Source: Verrucomicrobiaceae bacterium UBA2429 (GTDB taxonomy: Bacteria; Verrucomicrobiota; Verrucomicrobiia; Verrucomicrobiales; Verrucomicrobiaceae). Taken from it: a stretch of DNA of 20,742 nt. Numbering within the stretch: position 1 is the first letter of the stretch; each line of letters starts with the position of its first letter. The stretch is from assembly GCA_002343505.1 (NCBI GenBank), contig DDQZ01000030.1:1-20742 (forward strand), written 5' to 3'. The notes beneath the pieces were generated by a model. The model saw only the letters and a list, made by a program, of their open reading frames with translations. It was not told the DNA's origin and made no database searches. Shown piece by piece: positions 14,393 to 20,742 of this stretch. Made by a program: the position numbers and the translations under genes.

Positions 14393-16468
14393 TCACTTCT
14401 TCGCCTTGCCCGTGAGCAACGCGCCGACGCTTTGCTCGGCGAGGCCGAAGCGGGTGGCGGCGCCGATCATGCCGGTGAGCTTGTTCAGCGTTTCGGCGTC
14501 GGGGTTGAGGCCGATGAGCTTGGCGAAGAGGCCGGAAAGGGTGAGGTTTTTAATATCCTCGGCGGTGAGGCCAAACTGGTCCACGAGGGTCTTCAACTGC
14601 GCTTTGAAGTAGTCCGGGTCGCCATTGAAGAAGGTCTCCTTCACATCGCTGAGCGTGCGGCTGCCTTCGACGAGGCGGTCCACGGCGCGGGCGTTGCCGA
14701 TGGCGCTGGTGATCTTGTCGAAGAACTGGCTCTCGCCGCCGACGATCTCGATCTTGGCGGATTTCATCGCCTCGCCAAGCACGCCAGCCTGGGCTTCGGC
14801 GATGTCTTTCTGGATGTGGATCTGGGCGAGCTCGACGGACTTCTCCTTGTCGAGCGTGAGCTTGAACTCCTCGTGCTCGCGTCCGGCGTCTTCGAGCAGC
14901 TTCATGGCCTGGGCTTTCTTGGTGATGCCGTCGGCTTCGGCGGCGAGCTTGAGCTGAAGCACCTCGGCATCCACATGGCCCTGCTTCTGCGCGGCCTCGG
15001 CCTTGGCAAGAAGAACCTGGGCCTCGCCGAGTCCGGGCGCGGCGGTCTTGGCGGCGACGGCTTCGGCGAGCGCTTTTTCGGCGGCGGCTTCGCGTGCGGC
15101 AGCTTCTTGCTTGGCTTCGGCCAGGGTGAGCATTTCCTGGGCACGGAGCTGGGCGGCCTCCTTGGCGGCATCGGCTTCCTTGACCGTGGTAAAGGCGTCC
15201 TGCTCGGCGGCAAGGCGGGCGGCTTCCTTCGCGGCCTCTGCTTCCTTGATCTTTTGGATGAGCTGCTCCTGGGCGGCTTTTTCGGCCAGGGTCAGAGCCA
15301 CCTGCTTCTCGCGGTCGGCGGTGGCGAAGGCCTCGGTGTCTTTGATCTTCTGCTGCTCGACGACGACGGTCTTCTCCAGCGCCACACGCTCTTTGATGAC
15401 CTCCTGGATGTTTCTCTTCTCGACTTCGACAGCCTTCTCTTTTTCGATGTCCTTCAGTGTGGTCACGCGCTCGCGCTCGATGATCTCCAGGTCGCGGTCG
15501 CGGGTGACGCGCTCGACTTCGACGGCGTCCGTGCGCTCCTTGCTGCGCTGGGCCACGAGCACCTGGCGCTCCATGTTTTCGTTGGCGATGGCGATCTCCT
15601 CATCGGCGGCGATCTTGGCGCGCTCGGCCTTCAGGCGCTCCTCAGCCTGCACTTTGAGTGTCTCCGCTTCTTCACGGGCTTTAACGCTTTCCACGTCACG
15701 CTTCTGCTTGGCCTCGGTCTCGGCGAGCTGGCGCTCAAGTTCGAGGATGGCCTCGCGGGCCTGCACGTCCTGCTGCTTGATGACCTTTTCCTTGTCGCGC
15801 TGGATGTGGTTGGCGAGCTTGGCCTGGGTGGCGGTGAGCTCGGTGATTTTTTTGATGCCCTCGGAGTCGAGGATGTTCTGCGGATCAAGGTTTTCGAGCT
15901 GGGTCTGCTCCAGGAAGTCAATGGCGCAGTCGTCGAGGGTGAAGCCGTTGAGGTCGGTGCCGATGACCTTGAGGATCTCGTTCTTGAAGTGGTCGCGCTC
16001 ATTATAGAGCTGGACGAACTCGAAGCGCTTGCCCACGGTTTTGAGAGCCTCGGAGAATTTGGCGTCGAACAAGGTGCGCATGGTGTCCACACTCGACGCG
16101 CGCTGGCATCCGATGCTCTGGGCCACACGCAGCACGTCCTCGTTGGTCTTGTTCACACGGACGAAAAAGGCCACCTTGATGTCAGCGCGCATGTTGTCCT
16201 TGCAGATCAGCCCTTCCGGCCCGCGGCGCTCGATCTCCACGCGCTTGACGGAGATGTCCATGTACTCGGCATGATGCGCGATGGGGATGACGAGCATGCC
16301 GTTGAAGGAGACCTTGGTTCCGCCGATGCCGTTGCGCACGATGGCCTGGCCTTGATGCACCTTCCGGTAGAAACGCGAGATGAGGATGATGACGCCGGCG
16401 ATGAGGCCGACAATGCCGCCGATGACCGGCAGGCCGAGGAGTTCGATGATGGCGATGGGTGTGTGCAT
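14393..16468 (-). CDS. Flotillin-like SPFH-domain membrane protein, YqiK type
   Basis: This 691-residue protein belongs to the flotillin/band-7 (SPFH) group, which forms membrane-attached cages or scaffolds. A transmembrane segment at residues about 10-33 is followed by the SPFH domain (about 38-200, starting FYRKVHQGQAIVRNGIGGTKVSFNG), a very long charged coiled coil (about 200-550, rich in Glu, Lys, Ala and Arg), and a C-terminal region with GGESQFFDKITSAIGNA, as in YqiK proteins. It is longer than E. coli YqiK (about 553 residues), mostly through the coiled coil and tail. Its start is 42 bp after the YqiJ-like gene's stop codon and its stop 59 bp before the giant ATPase start. This reproduces the yqiJ-yqiK pairing of E. 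coli. CTCCCGCC abuts the ATG; no Shine-Dalgarno sequence is seen. Confidence 0.93.
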   Translation of the reverse strand: MHTPIAIIELLGLPVIGGIVGLIAGVIILISRFYRKVHQGQAIVRNGIGGTKVSFNGMLVIPIAHHAEYMDISVKRVEIERRGPEGLICKDNMRADIKVAFFVRVNKTNEDVLRVAQSIGCQRASSVDTMRTLFDAKFSEALKTVGKRFEFVQLYNERDHFKNEILKVIGTDLNGFTLDDCAIDFLEQTQLENLDPQNILDSEGIKKITELTATQAKLANHIQRDKEKVIKQQDVQAREAILELERQLAETEAKQKRDVESVKAREEAETLKVQAEERLKAERAKIAADEEIAIANENMERQVLVAQRSKERTDAVEVERVTRDRDLEIIERERVTTLKDIEKEKAVEVEKRNIQEVIKERVALEKTVVVEQQKIKDTEAFATADREKQVALTLAEKAAQEQLIQKIKEAEAAKEAARLAAEQDAFTTVKEADAAKEAAQLRAQEMLTLAEAKQEAAAREAAAEKALAEAVAAKTAAPGLGEAQVLLAKAEAAQKQGHVDAEVLQLKLAAEADGITKKAQAMKLLEDAGREHEEFKLTLDKEKSVELAQIHIQKDIAEAQAGVLGEAMKSAKIEIVGGESQFFDKITSAIGNARAVDRLVEGSRTLSDVKETFFNGDPDYFKAQLKTLVDQFGLTAEDIKNLTLSGLFAKLIGLNPDAETLNKLTGMIGAATRFGLAEQSVGALLTGKAKK

Positions 16469-16476
16469 GGCGGGAG
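16469..16476 (-). promoter_or_regulatory. CTCCCGCC motif abutting the flotillin start codon
   Basis: On the coding strand CTCCCGCC lies directly before ATG, identical in sequence and position to the motif at nrdA. Confidence 0.3.
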
Positions 16477-16510
16477 TGTTGGCGGTTTGAGGGTTCGATG
16501 GATGAGCGGG

Positions 16511-17164
16511 TCAGGCGGGTTCGATGAGGTAAAATTTGCCGTCGGGGGAGGCAGTGATGATTTTGGCGGAGGCGCCCTTCGTCAGAGGCGCGCCGCCGGG
16601 AGTGAGACGGACGTTCAGCAGCACCGGCGCGCCTTCATTGCCGATCTGGAGCTGGCCGAACTGGTCGGTGGCCTCGGCGCTGACGACCACTCCGGTCCGG
16701 CCGATGACATCCACATTTTCCGTGGCCGACTCGGCCATGGCGGTGAAAAGTCTGCCGATGGGCAGGGTGACGATCTTGGTGACCACGAGACTGCCGAGCA
16801 CTCCAGGCACAAAAAGCAGCGCGGCGGTGGACATGCTGCGCTCACCCGGACTGCCGTTGTAATAATAGTTCAGCGCCACATTGCCCGCCCAGAGGAAGAG
16901 TGAAAAAAAGCTCCCCCAGATGAGGATGGGAACCTTGGCGAAGCCGAGCGCCTTGCCAAAGCTTAGCCACAGGCCGCCGAGATGGCCGTGGTGCGCGTCG
17001 GCGGCGTCACCCAGGTCGGCGGTCGCATCACCGATCTCCAGGATGTCGAGGTCAAAGTCCAGGATGCCCGCGAGCACCAGCAGCCAGTACAAAAACACCG
17101 CGCCAAGCAGCAAGGTGACCGGCAAGTTATGCGGCGCGATGATTTCCTGGTAGAGCTCGATCAT
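16511..17164 (-). CDS. YqiJ/NfeD-like membrane protein with C-terminal OB-fold domain
   Basis: This 217-residue inner-membrane protein has hydrophobic segments near residues 15-35, 78-100 and 112-132, separated by an acidic, His-containing loop (about 36-65). A C-terminal soluble domain of about 70 residues (148-217, starting ENVDVIGRTGVVVSAEATDQFGQLQIG) has the small beta-barrel (OB-fold) pattern of NfeD-family proteins. The N-terminus IELYQEIIAPHNLPVTLLLG resembles E. coli YqiJ. NfeD-type proteins are found beside flotillin-type genes and are thought to work with them in the membrane, and here the flotillin gene follows after 42 bp. It is the first gene of the cluster, so the promoter should lie in the gap before yebC. 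The ATG at 17162-17164 lacks a Shine-Dalgarno sequence. Confidence 0.88.
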   Translation of the reverse strand: MIELYQEIIAPHNLPVTLLLGAVFLYWLLVLAGILDFDLDILEIGDATADLGDAADAHHGHLGGLWLSFGKALGFAKVPILIWGSFFSLFLWAGNVALNYYYNGSPGERSMSTAALLFVPGVLGSLVVTKIVTLPIGRLFTAMAESATENVDVIGRTGVVVSAEATDQFGQLQIGNEGAPVLLNVRLTPGGAPLTKGASAKIITASPDGKFYLIEPA

Positions 17165-17612
17165 GGCATGAAACGCGGCGAGTTAAGCAGCCCGGATAAA
17201 CAAGCACACTACAAAATCCGCAAAATTTTCCACACGCTTGCCAGCGACCATCAAGCCCGCAGGCAGGTTTGAAGGCATGGAGGAGAGCGCTGGCACGCCG
17301 CAATGGACGGTCCAACCCGGAAAAAACACCTTGCAAGGACGCGGGGACTCCCGCACACTCCCACCGTTCCTGGCTCTCTCAGCCAGGTGAACATTGGTGT
17401 CCGCTCCGGCGATTCGGAGTTGTGGTTTCACAGGCGCGCTGTCCTCGAAACCCGTTCCTGCGGCAAGCTCCGGCTTGTTTCGAGTGGAAACCGCGGCGAG
17501 GCCGCTCTCATTCCCCCCATCCAATTCTCCCCTCCGCGACGAGGACCCCAGGCCCGCAAAAGCCGGCATTCTTCCGCGTTACCCCAACCTTCTCAGATTT
17601 CCGCAAAGCAAC
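17165..17612. other. Divergent intergenic region between the YqiJ-like gene and yebC
   Basis: This 448-bp gap must hold the promoters of both the leftward flotillin cluster and the rightward yebC-rho pair, but no strong sigma-70 pair was found. A weak minus-strand candidate, TTGCGG with TTTATC 17 bp later, lies about 30-75 bp before the YqiJ-like start. A perfect inverted repeat CCTGGCT-CTCTC-AGCCAGG occupies 17369-17387 and may be an operator or a transcript hairpin. Open frames here lack family features and are judged to be chance. Confidence 0.45.
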
Positions 17613-18362
17613 ATGGCTGGACATAACAAATGGTCCAAGGTGAAGCATATCAAAGCCGTCGTGGACGTGAAGCGCGGCAAGGTCTTCAGCAAGCTCTCCA
17701 AGGAGCTGACTGTCGCCGCCAAGCACGGCGGCTCGAATCCGGATCTCAACGCCCGGCTGCGCAGCGCCATCCTGGCCGCGCGCGCCGCCAATGTGCCGAA
17801 TGACAACATCGAGCGCGCGATCAAAAAAGGCGCGGGCGAGCTGGGGGGCGACGCCATTGAGGAGGTCACATACGAGGGCTACGGCCCCGGCGGAGTGGCC
17901 TTCATGATCGAGGTCGTGACAGACAACCGCAACCGCGCCGCCAACGACCTGCGCGTCCTGCTTTCAAAGAACGGCGGCACCTTCGCCGATGCCGGCAGCG
18001 TGGCCTACCAGTTCACCCGCAGGGGCGAGATACGGCTGCCCAAAGGCGGCCTCGACGAGGACGGCGCGATGGAACTGGCGCTCGAATCAGGGGCCGAGGA
18101 TGTCGAGGATGCGGATGAGGAATGGCTTCTCTACACAGCCACCGACCAGCTTTTCCAAGTCGCCGGCGCGCTGCGTGACAAGGGTCATGAAAGCACATCG
18201 CAGAAGCTCATTTACCAAGCGGCGACCCCCGTCATTCTCACCGATCTCGACCAGGCCAAGGCCGTGATCAAACTCCACGACCAGCTCGACGACTACGACG
18301 ACACGCAGAACGTCCACTCCAATTTCGAAATCTCCGACGAGATCGCCGACGCGCTCTCTTGA
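17613..18362 (+). CDS. yebC: YebC/PmpR family protein (transcriptional regulator or translation factor)
   Basis: This 249-residue protein is a full-length YebC-family member. The start is fixed by the family N-terminus MAGHNKWSKVKHIK at ATG 17613-17615; a longer upstream frame has no family similarity. Other hallmarks are the helical first domain with RAANVPNDNIERAIKKG (about residues 54-70), the segment YEGYGPGGVAFMIEVVTDNRNR (about 88-110), and the later NGGTFADAGSVAYQF. Family members have been described as DNA-binding regulators and, more recently, as ribosome-associated factors that help translate difficult sequences such as proline stretches; the sequence does not decide between these. 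rho follows after 19 bp on the same strand, so the two are probably one transcript. No Shine-Dalgarno sequence is present. Confidence 0.96.
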   Translation: MAGHNKWSKVKHIKAVVDVKRGKVFSKLSKELTVAAKHGGSNPDLNARLRSAILAARAANVPNDNIERAIKKGAGELGGDAIEEVTYEGYGPGGVAFMIEVVTDNRNRAANDLRVLLSKNGGTFADAGSVAYQFTRRGEIRLPKGGLDEDGAMELALESGAEDVEDADEEWLLYTATDQLFQVAGALRDKGHESTSQKLIYQAATPVILTDLDQAKAVIKLHDQLDDYDDTQNVHSNFEISDEIADALS

Positions 18363-18381
18363 ACCCTCCCTTTCCAAAACC

Positions 18382-20202
18382 ATGAGCGAAGAACTCCTGC
18401 TCGACCTGCCGTCATCCGAGCCGCCTGTGAAAAAGGCCGCCGCAAAAAAGACACCCGCCAAAAAGGCCGCCGCCAAGAAAACCGCCGCCAAAAAGGCGGC
18501 GGTGAAAAAAGCCCCGGCTAAAAAAGCCGCGAAAACCCAGGCCGCCGTTGAAGTCGAGGTTACCGCGCCTGAGGAAAATCCAGTTGCCGCTCAAGCAGAG
18601 ACTGAGACGCCCGCCGAGCCCAAGCTCCCGCGCAAGTCGGTAACCGTGGTGAAAAAAGCCGCCAGCATCCTCAAAAAAATGCAGAAGGCGGCGCTGAACG
18701 CGGCGCCTGCCGCCAAGAATCCCGAGTCCCCTGCCATTGAGATAGCGCCATCCGAACCGGAGCCGCCGCCTGCTGTCGAGCAACCATCCGTGGCACCTGC
18801 CGCCGCTCCAGCGATGGTCGAGACATCCGCGCCAGTATCCATTGAGACATCCGTGCCGGAGACAGCTCCCGCAGTAGAAAACGAGCCGCCAGACGGGGAG
18901 GCGGCGCCTCCCGCGCAGCCCGAGCGGAAGAAGTCGAAATTCGAGCGCTGGAAAGAACGCCGCGAACGCTTCCGCCAGGAGAAGCTGGCGCGCAGGCTCG
19001 CCGCGCAGCAGGCCGCCGGGGAGGCCGGAGCGGACCCGGACGCAGGCAACGGCGAGGACGAGAGATCACGCACACCAGAAGTGGTGCTCGGCCCGCCCGA
19101 GCCCGCGGAGGGCGTCCTGGAACTCACGCCCAAAGGCTACGGCTTTCTCCGCCGCCGCGAGCTTGGCTATGCCCAGCATCCGCAGGACGCCTTCATCTCC
19201 GGCGACTTCATCCGCCAGTATGGCCTGCGCGAGGGCATGGCGGTGAAAGGCATCGCGCAAAAAGGTCCGCGCGGACCGCAGATCACCAGTGTTGGCGAGG
19301 TGAACGACCGCGCGCCGGAAGCCATGCGCGATCTGCCCTTGTTCGAGGAGCTGAAGGCCACCAATCCCTGCAAAAAGCTCCAGCTTGAAACCACAAAAGA
19401 CCGTCTCACCACGCGGGTGATAGACATGTTCACCCCGGTGGGACGCGGCCAGCGCGGCCTCATCGTCGCCCCGCCGCGCGCGGGCAAGACGACGATGCTC
19501 CAGCACATCGCGGAAGCCGTGGTGGCGAACCACCCCGCCATCCACTTGATGATCCTGCTCGTGGACGAGCGTCCGGAGGAGGTCACCGAGTTCAAACGCA
19601 TCCTGCCCAAGGCCGAGATTTACGCCAGCTCCAACGACCAGGATGTGAAGAGCCACACGCGCATCGCCACGCTCGCCATCGAGCGCGCGAAGCGCCTCGT
19701 CGAGTGCGGCGAGCATGTCTTCATGCTCATGGATTCCATCACCCGCCTGGCGCGCGCCTTTAACAACGCCAAGTCCGGCGGCGCCACCATGAGCGGCGGC
19801 ATGGGCGTGGGCGCGATGGAAATCCCGCGCCGCCTTTTCGCCGCCGCGCGCAACACGCGCGAGGCCGGCAGCCTCACCATCCTGGCCACCGCCCTCGTTG
19901 AGACCGGCAGCCGCATGGACGACCTGATCTTCCAGGAGTTCAAAGGCACGGGGAACATGGAGCTCGTGCTCGACCGCAAGATCGCCGAGCAGTTTTATTA
20001 TCCCGCGGTGAACATCTTCAAATCCGGAACGCGCCGCGAGGAGTTGCTGCTTCAGTCCTTCCAGCTCGACAAGATCCACATGCTGCGCCGCGGCCTCGCC
20101 GGCCACAAGCCGATAGACGCCATCCAGCGCGTGCTCACCCTCATGGAGCGCTACCCAAGCAACGCGCAGATGCTCGTGGACCTGCCCAGCAAGGGCGGCT
20201 GA
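18382..20202 (+). CDS. rho: Transcription termination factor Rho with Lys/Ala-rich N-terminal extension
   Basis: This 606-residue protein is the hexameric RNA helicase that ends transcription, about 190 residues longer than E. coli Rho (419). Residues 16-53 are histone-H1-like repeats of KKAAAKK; residues 54-180 are acidic and rich in Pro and Ala; residues about 183-212 are strongly basic (RKKSKFERWKERRERFRQEK). The usual N-terminal helical Rho_N domain is not seen. The RNA-binding cold-shock-like domain starts near residue 243 (EGVLELTPKGYGFLRRRE). The motor domain has Walker A APPRAGKTT with Lys369, the catalytic VDERPEEVTE, Walker B LMDSITRLARA, and KGTGNMELVLDRKIAE. The Q-loop reads AKSGGATMSGG and lacks a basic residue where E. 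coli has Lys283. The extension may bind nucleic acid or promote condensate formation; that is inference. It ends 3 bp from the convergent glutaminase gene. Confidence 0.96.
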   Translation: MSEELLLDLPSSEPPVKKAAAKKTPAKKAAAKKTAAKKAAVKKAPAKKAAKTQAAVEVEVTAPEENPVAAQAETETPAEPKLPRKSVTVVKKAASILKKMQKAALNAAPAAKNPESPAIEIAPSEPEPPPAVEQPSVAPAAAPAMVETSAPVSIETSVPETAPAVENEPPDGEAAPPAQPERKKSKFERWKERRERFRQEKLARRLAAQQAAGEAGADPDAGNGEDERSRTPEVVLGPPEPAEGVLELTPKGYGFLRRRELGYAQHPQDAFISGDFIRQYGLREGMAVKGIAQKGPRGPQITSVGEVNDRAPEAMRDLPLFEELKATNPCKKLQLETTKDRLTTRVIDMFTPVGRGQRGLIVAPPRAGKTTMLQHIAEAVVANHPAIHLMILLVDERPEEVTEFKRILPKAEIYASSNDQDVKSHTRIATLAIERAKRLVECGEHVFMLMDSITRLARAFNNAKSGGATMSGGMGVGAMEIPRRLFAAARNTREAGSLTILATALVETGSRMDDLIFQEFKGTGNMELVLDRKIAEQFYYPAVNIFKSGTRREELLLQSFQLDKIHMLRRGLAGHKPIDAIQRVLTLMERYPSNAQMLVDLPSKGG

Positions 20203-20205
20203 GGC

Positions 20206-20742
20206 TCACATCTCCAGGAAGTTTCGCAGCAGCTTTTTCCCCTCGGTGGTCAGGATGGACTCGGGGTGGAACTGCACGCCGTGGATGGGCAGCTCCTTGT
20301 GCCGCAGGCCCATGATCTCGCTCTCGTCATCGCCGGCGACGGCGGTGATCTCCAGGCACTCGGGCAGTGTGTCGCGCTTCACCAGCAGGGAGTGGTAACG
20401 CGTGGCTTCAAAGGGGTCCGGCAGGTCTTTGAAGACGGACTGGCCCGTGTGGTGAATCATGGAGGTCTTCCCGTGCATGAGCCGCCCCGCGCGCACCACA
20501 TCCCCGCCGAAGACATGGCCGATGCTTTGATGCCCCAGGCACACGCCGAGGATGGGCGTGCTCCCGCCAAAAGCGCGGATCACATCGCAACTGATGCCCG
20601 CCTCTTTCGGCGTGCATGGGCCGGGCGAGACGCAGATGTGGTCCGGCTTCAGCCGGCGGATTTCCTCGAGCGTGATCTGGTCGTTGCGGTGGATCTCCAT
20701 GCGCGCGCCCATCTCGCCGAAGTACTGGACGAGGTTGTAGGT
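20206..20742 (-). CDS. pabA/trpG: Anthranilate/aminodeoxychorismate synthase glutamine amidotransferase subunit, N-terminus beyond the window
   Basis: The visible 178 residues form a class I glutamine amidotransferase that releases ammonia from glutamine for the chorismate-using partner of tryptophan or folate synthesis. The frame is open at the right edge and begins [12 protein letters not shown]; by family comparison about a dozen residues are missing. The oxyanion segment [11 protein letters not shown], the nucleophile cysteine in [10 protein letters not shown], and the catalytic His-Glu in HGVQFHPES are all present. The middle [11 protein letters not shown] and TRYHSLLV are typical of the TrpG/PabA family. 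Sequence alone does not separate TrpG from PabA, and bifunctional use is common. The partner gene is not in the window. The stop codon lies 3 bp from that of rho on the opposite strand. Confidence 0.94.
   Translation of the reverse strand, partial: TYNLVQYFGEMGARMEIHRNDQITLEEIRRLKPDHICVSPGPCTPKEAGISCDVIRAFGGSTPILGVCLGHQSIGHVFGGDVVRAGRLMHGKTSMIHHTGQSVFKDLPDPFEATRYHSLLVKRDTLPECLEITAVAGDDESEIMGLRHKELPIHGVQFHPESILTTEGKKLLRNFLEM

Noticed and set aside
14432..16903. 823-residue plus-strand frame opposite the flotillin gene
   Set aside because: It mirrors the coiled-coil codons of the flotillin and has no independent features.
17183..17569. 128-residue minus-strand frame in the yqiJ-yebC gap
   Set aside because: No domain or family pattern, overlaps the expected promoters, and no plausible start context; treated as chance.
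17394..17612. Upstream in-frame extension of yebC
   Set aside because: The family N-terminus MAGHNKWSKVKHIK fixes the start at 17613; the extension is intergenic.

Overview
The window is GC-rich (roughly 60-65% by eye) chromosomal DNA that most resembles the Verrucomicrobia or a relative in the PVC group. The clues are a ribonucleotide reductase with a non-tyrosine radical site and several ATP-cone units (a layout also known from Chlamydia), a Rho factor with a long Lys/Ala-rich N-terminal extension, a YqiJ/YqiK/giant-ATPase cluster, a four-helix-bundle gene with a Ser-Asp repeat N-terminus, and several families of short 9-bp or 21-bp tandem repeats. No start codon in the window has a recognisable Shine-Dalgarno sequence. 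The lineage is inferred from family content, not from a marker gene.

Layout. Positions 1-970 are repeat-rich and gene-poor: a 42-bp (2 x 21-bp) minisatellite at the left edge, a small XRE-type regulator on the minus strand (412-684), and two clusters of a 9-bp GACNNGTCN repeat. Positions 970-6470 hold a minus-strand dNTP module that reads nrdB (5249-6331), nrdA (1840-5133), then a four-helix-bundle/zinc-ribbon protein (970-1794). It is preceded by two NrdR-box-like palindromes at 6416-6464. Positions 6742-8475 hold a minus-strand pair, an MFS transporter followed by a glutaredoxin, separated from nrdB by about 410 bp with AT-rich hairpins.

Positions 8654-17164 hold a second minus-strand cluster. 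In transcription order it is a YqiJ/NfeD-like membrane OB-fold protein, a YqiK-type flotillin, a 1698-residue AAA+ ATPase of the DUF3686 ('DNA repair ATPase') type, and a small secreted STN-like protein. The first three look like one membrane-associated machine; the last may be a passenger. A divergent 448-bp gap separates it from the plus-strand pair yebC-rho (17613-20202). The window closes with the minus-strand glutamine amidotransferase pabA/trpG, which runs off the right edge and converges on rho with only 3 bp between stop codons.

The most notable points are: (1) NrdB keeps all six metal ligands but has Leu135 where the radical tyrosine should be, and its partner NrdA carries three consecutive ATP-cone-like units; (2) the flotillin/giant AAA+ operon; (3) short tandem repeats that have entered coding sequence, forming the N-terminus of the four-helix-bundle protein and the C-terminal tail of the giant ATPase; (4) a leaderless-type or SD-independent start context, with CTCCCGCC just before three start codons. 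No RNA genes, CRISPR arrays, insertion sequences or phage genes were seen.
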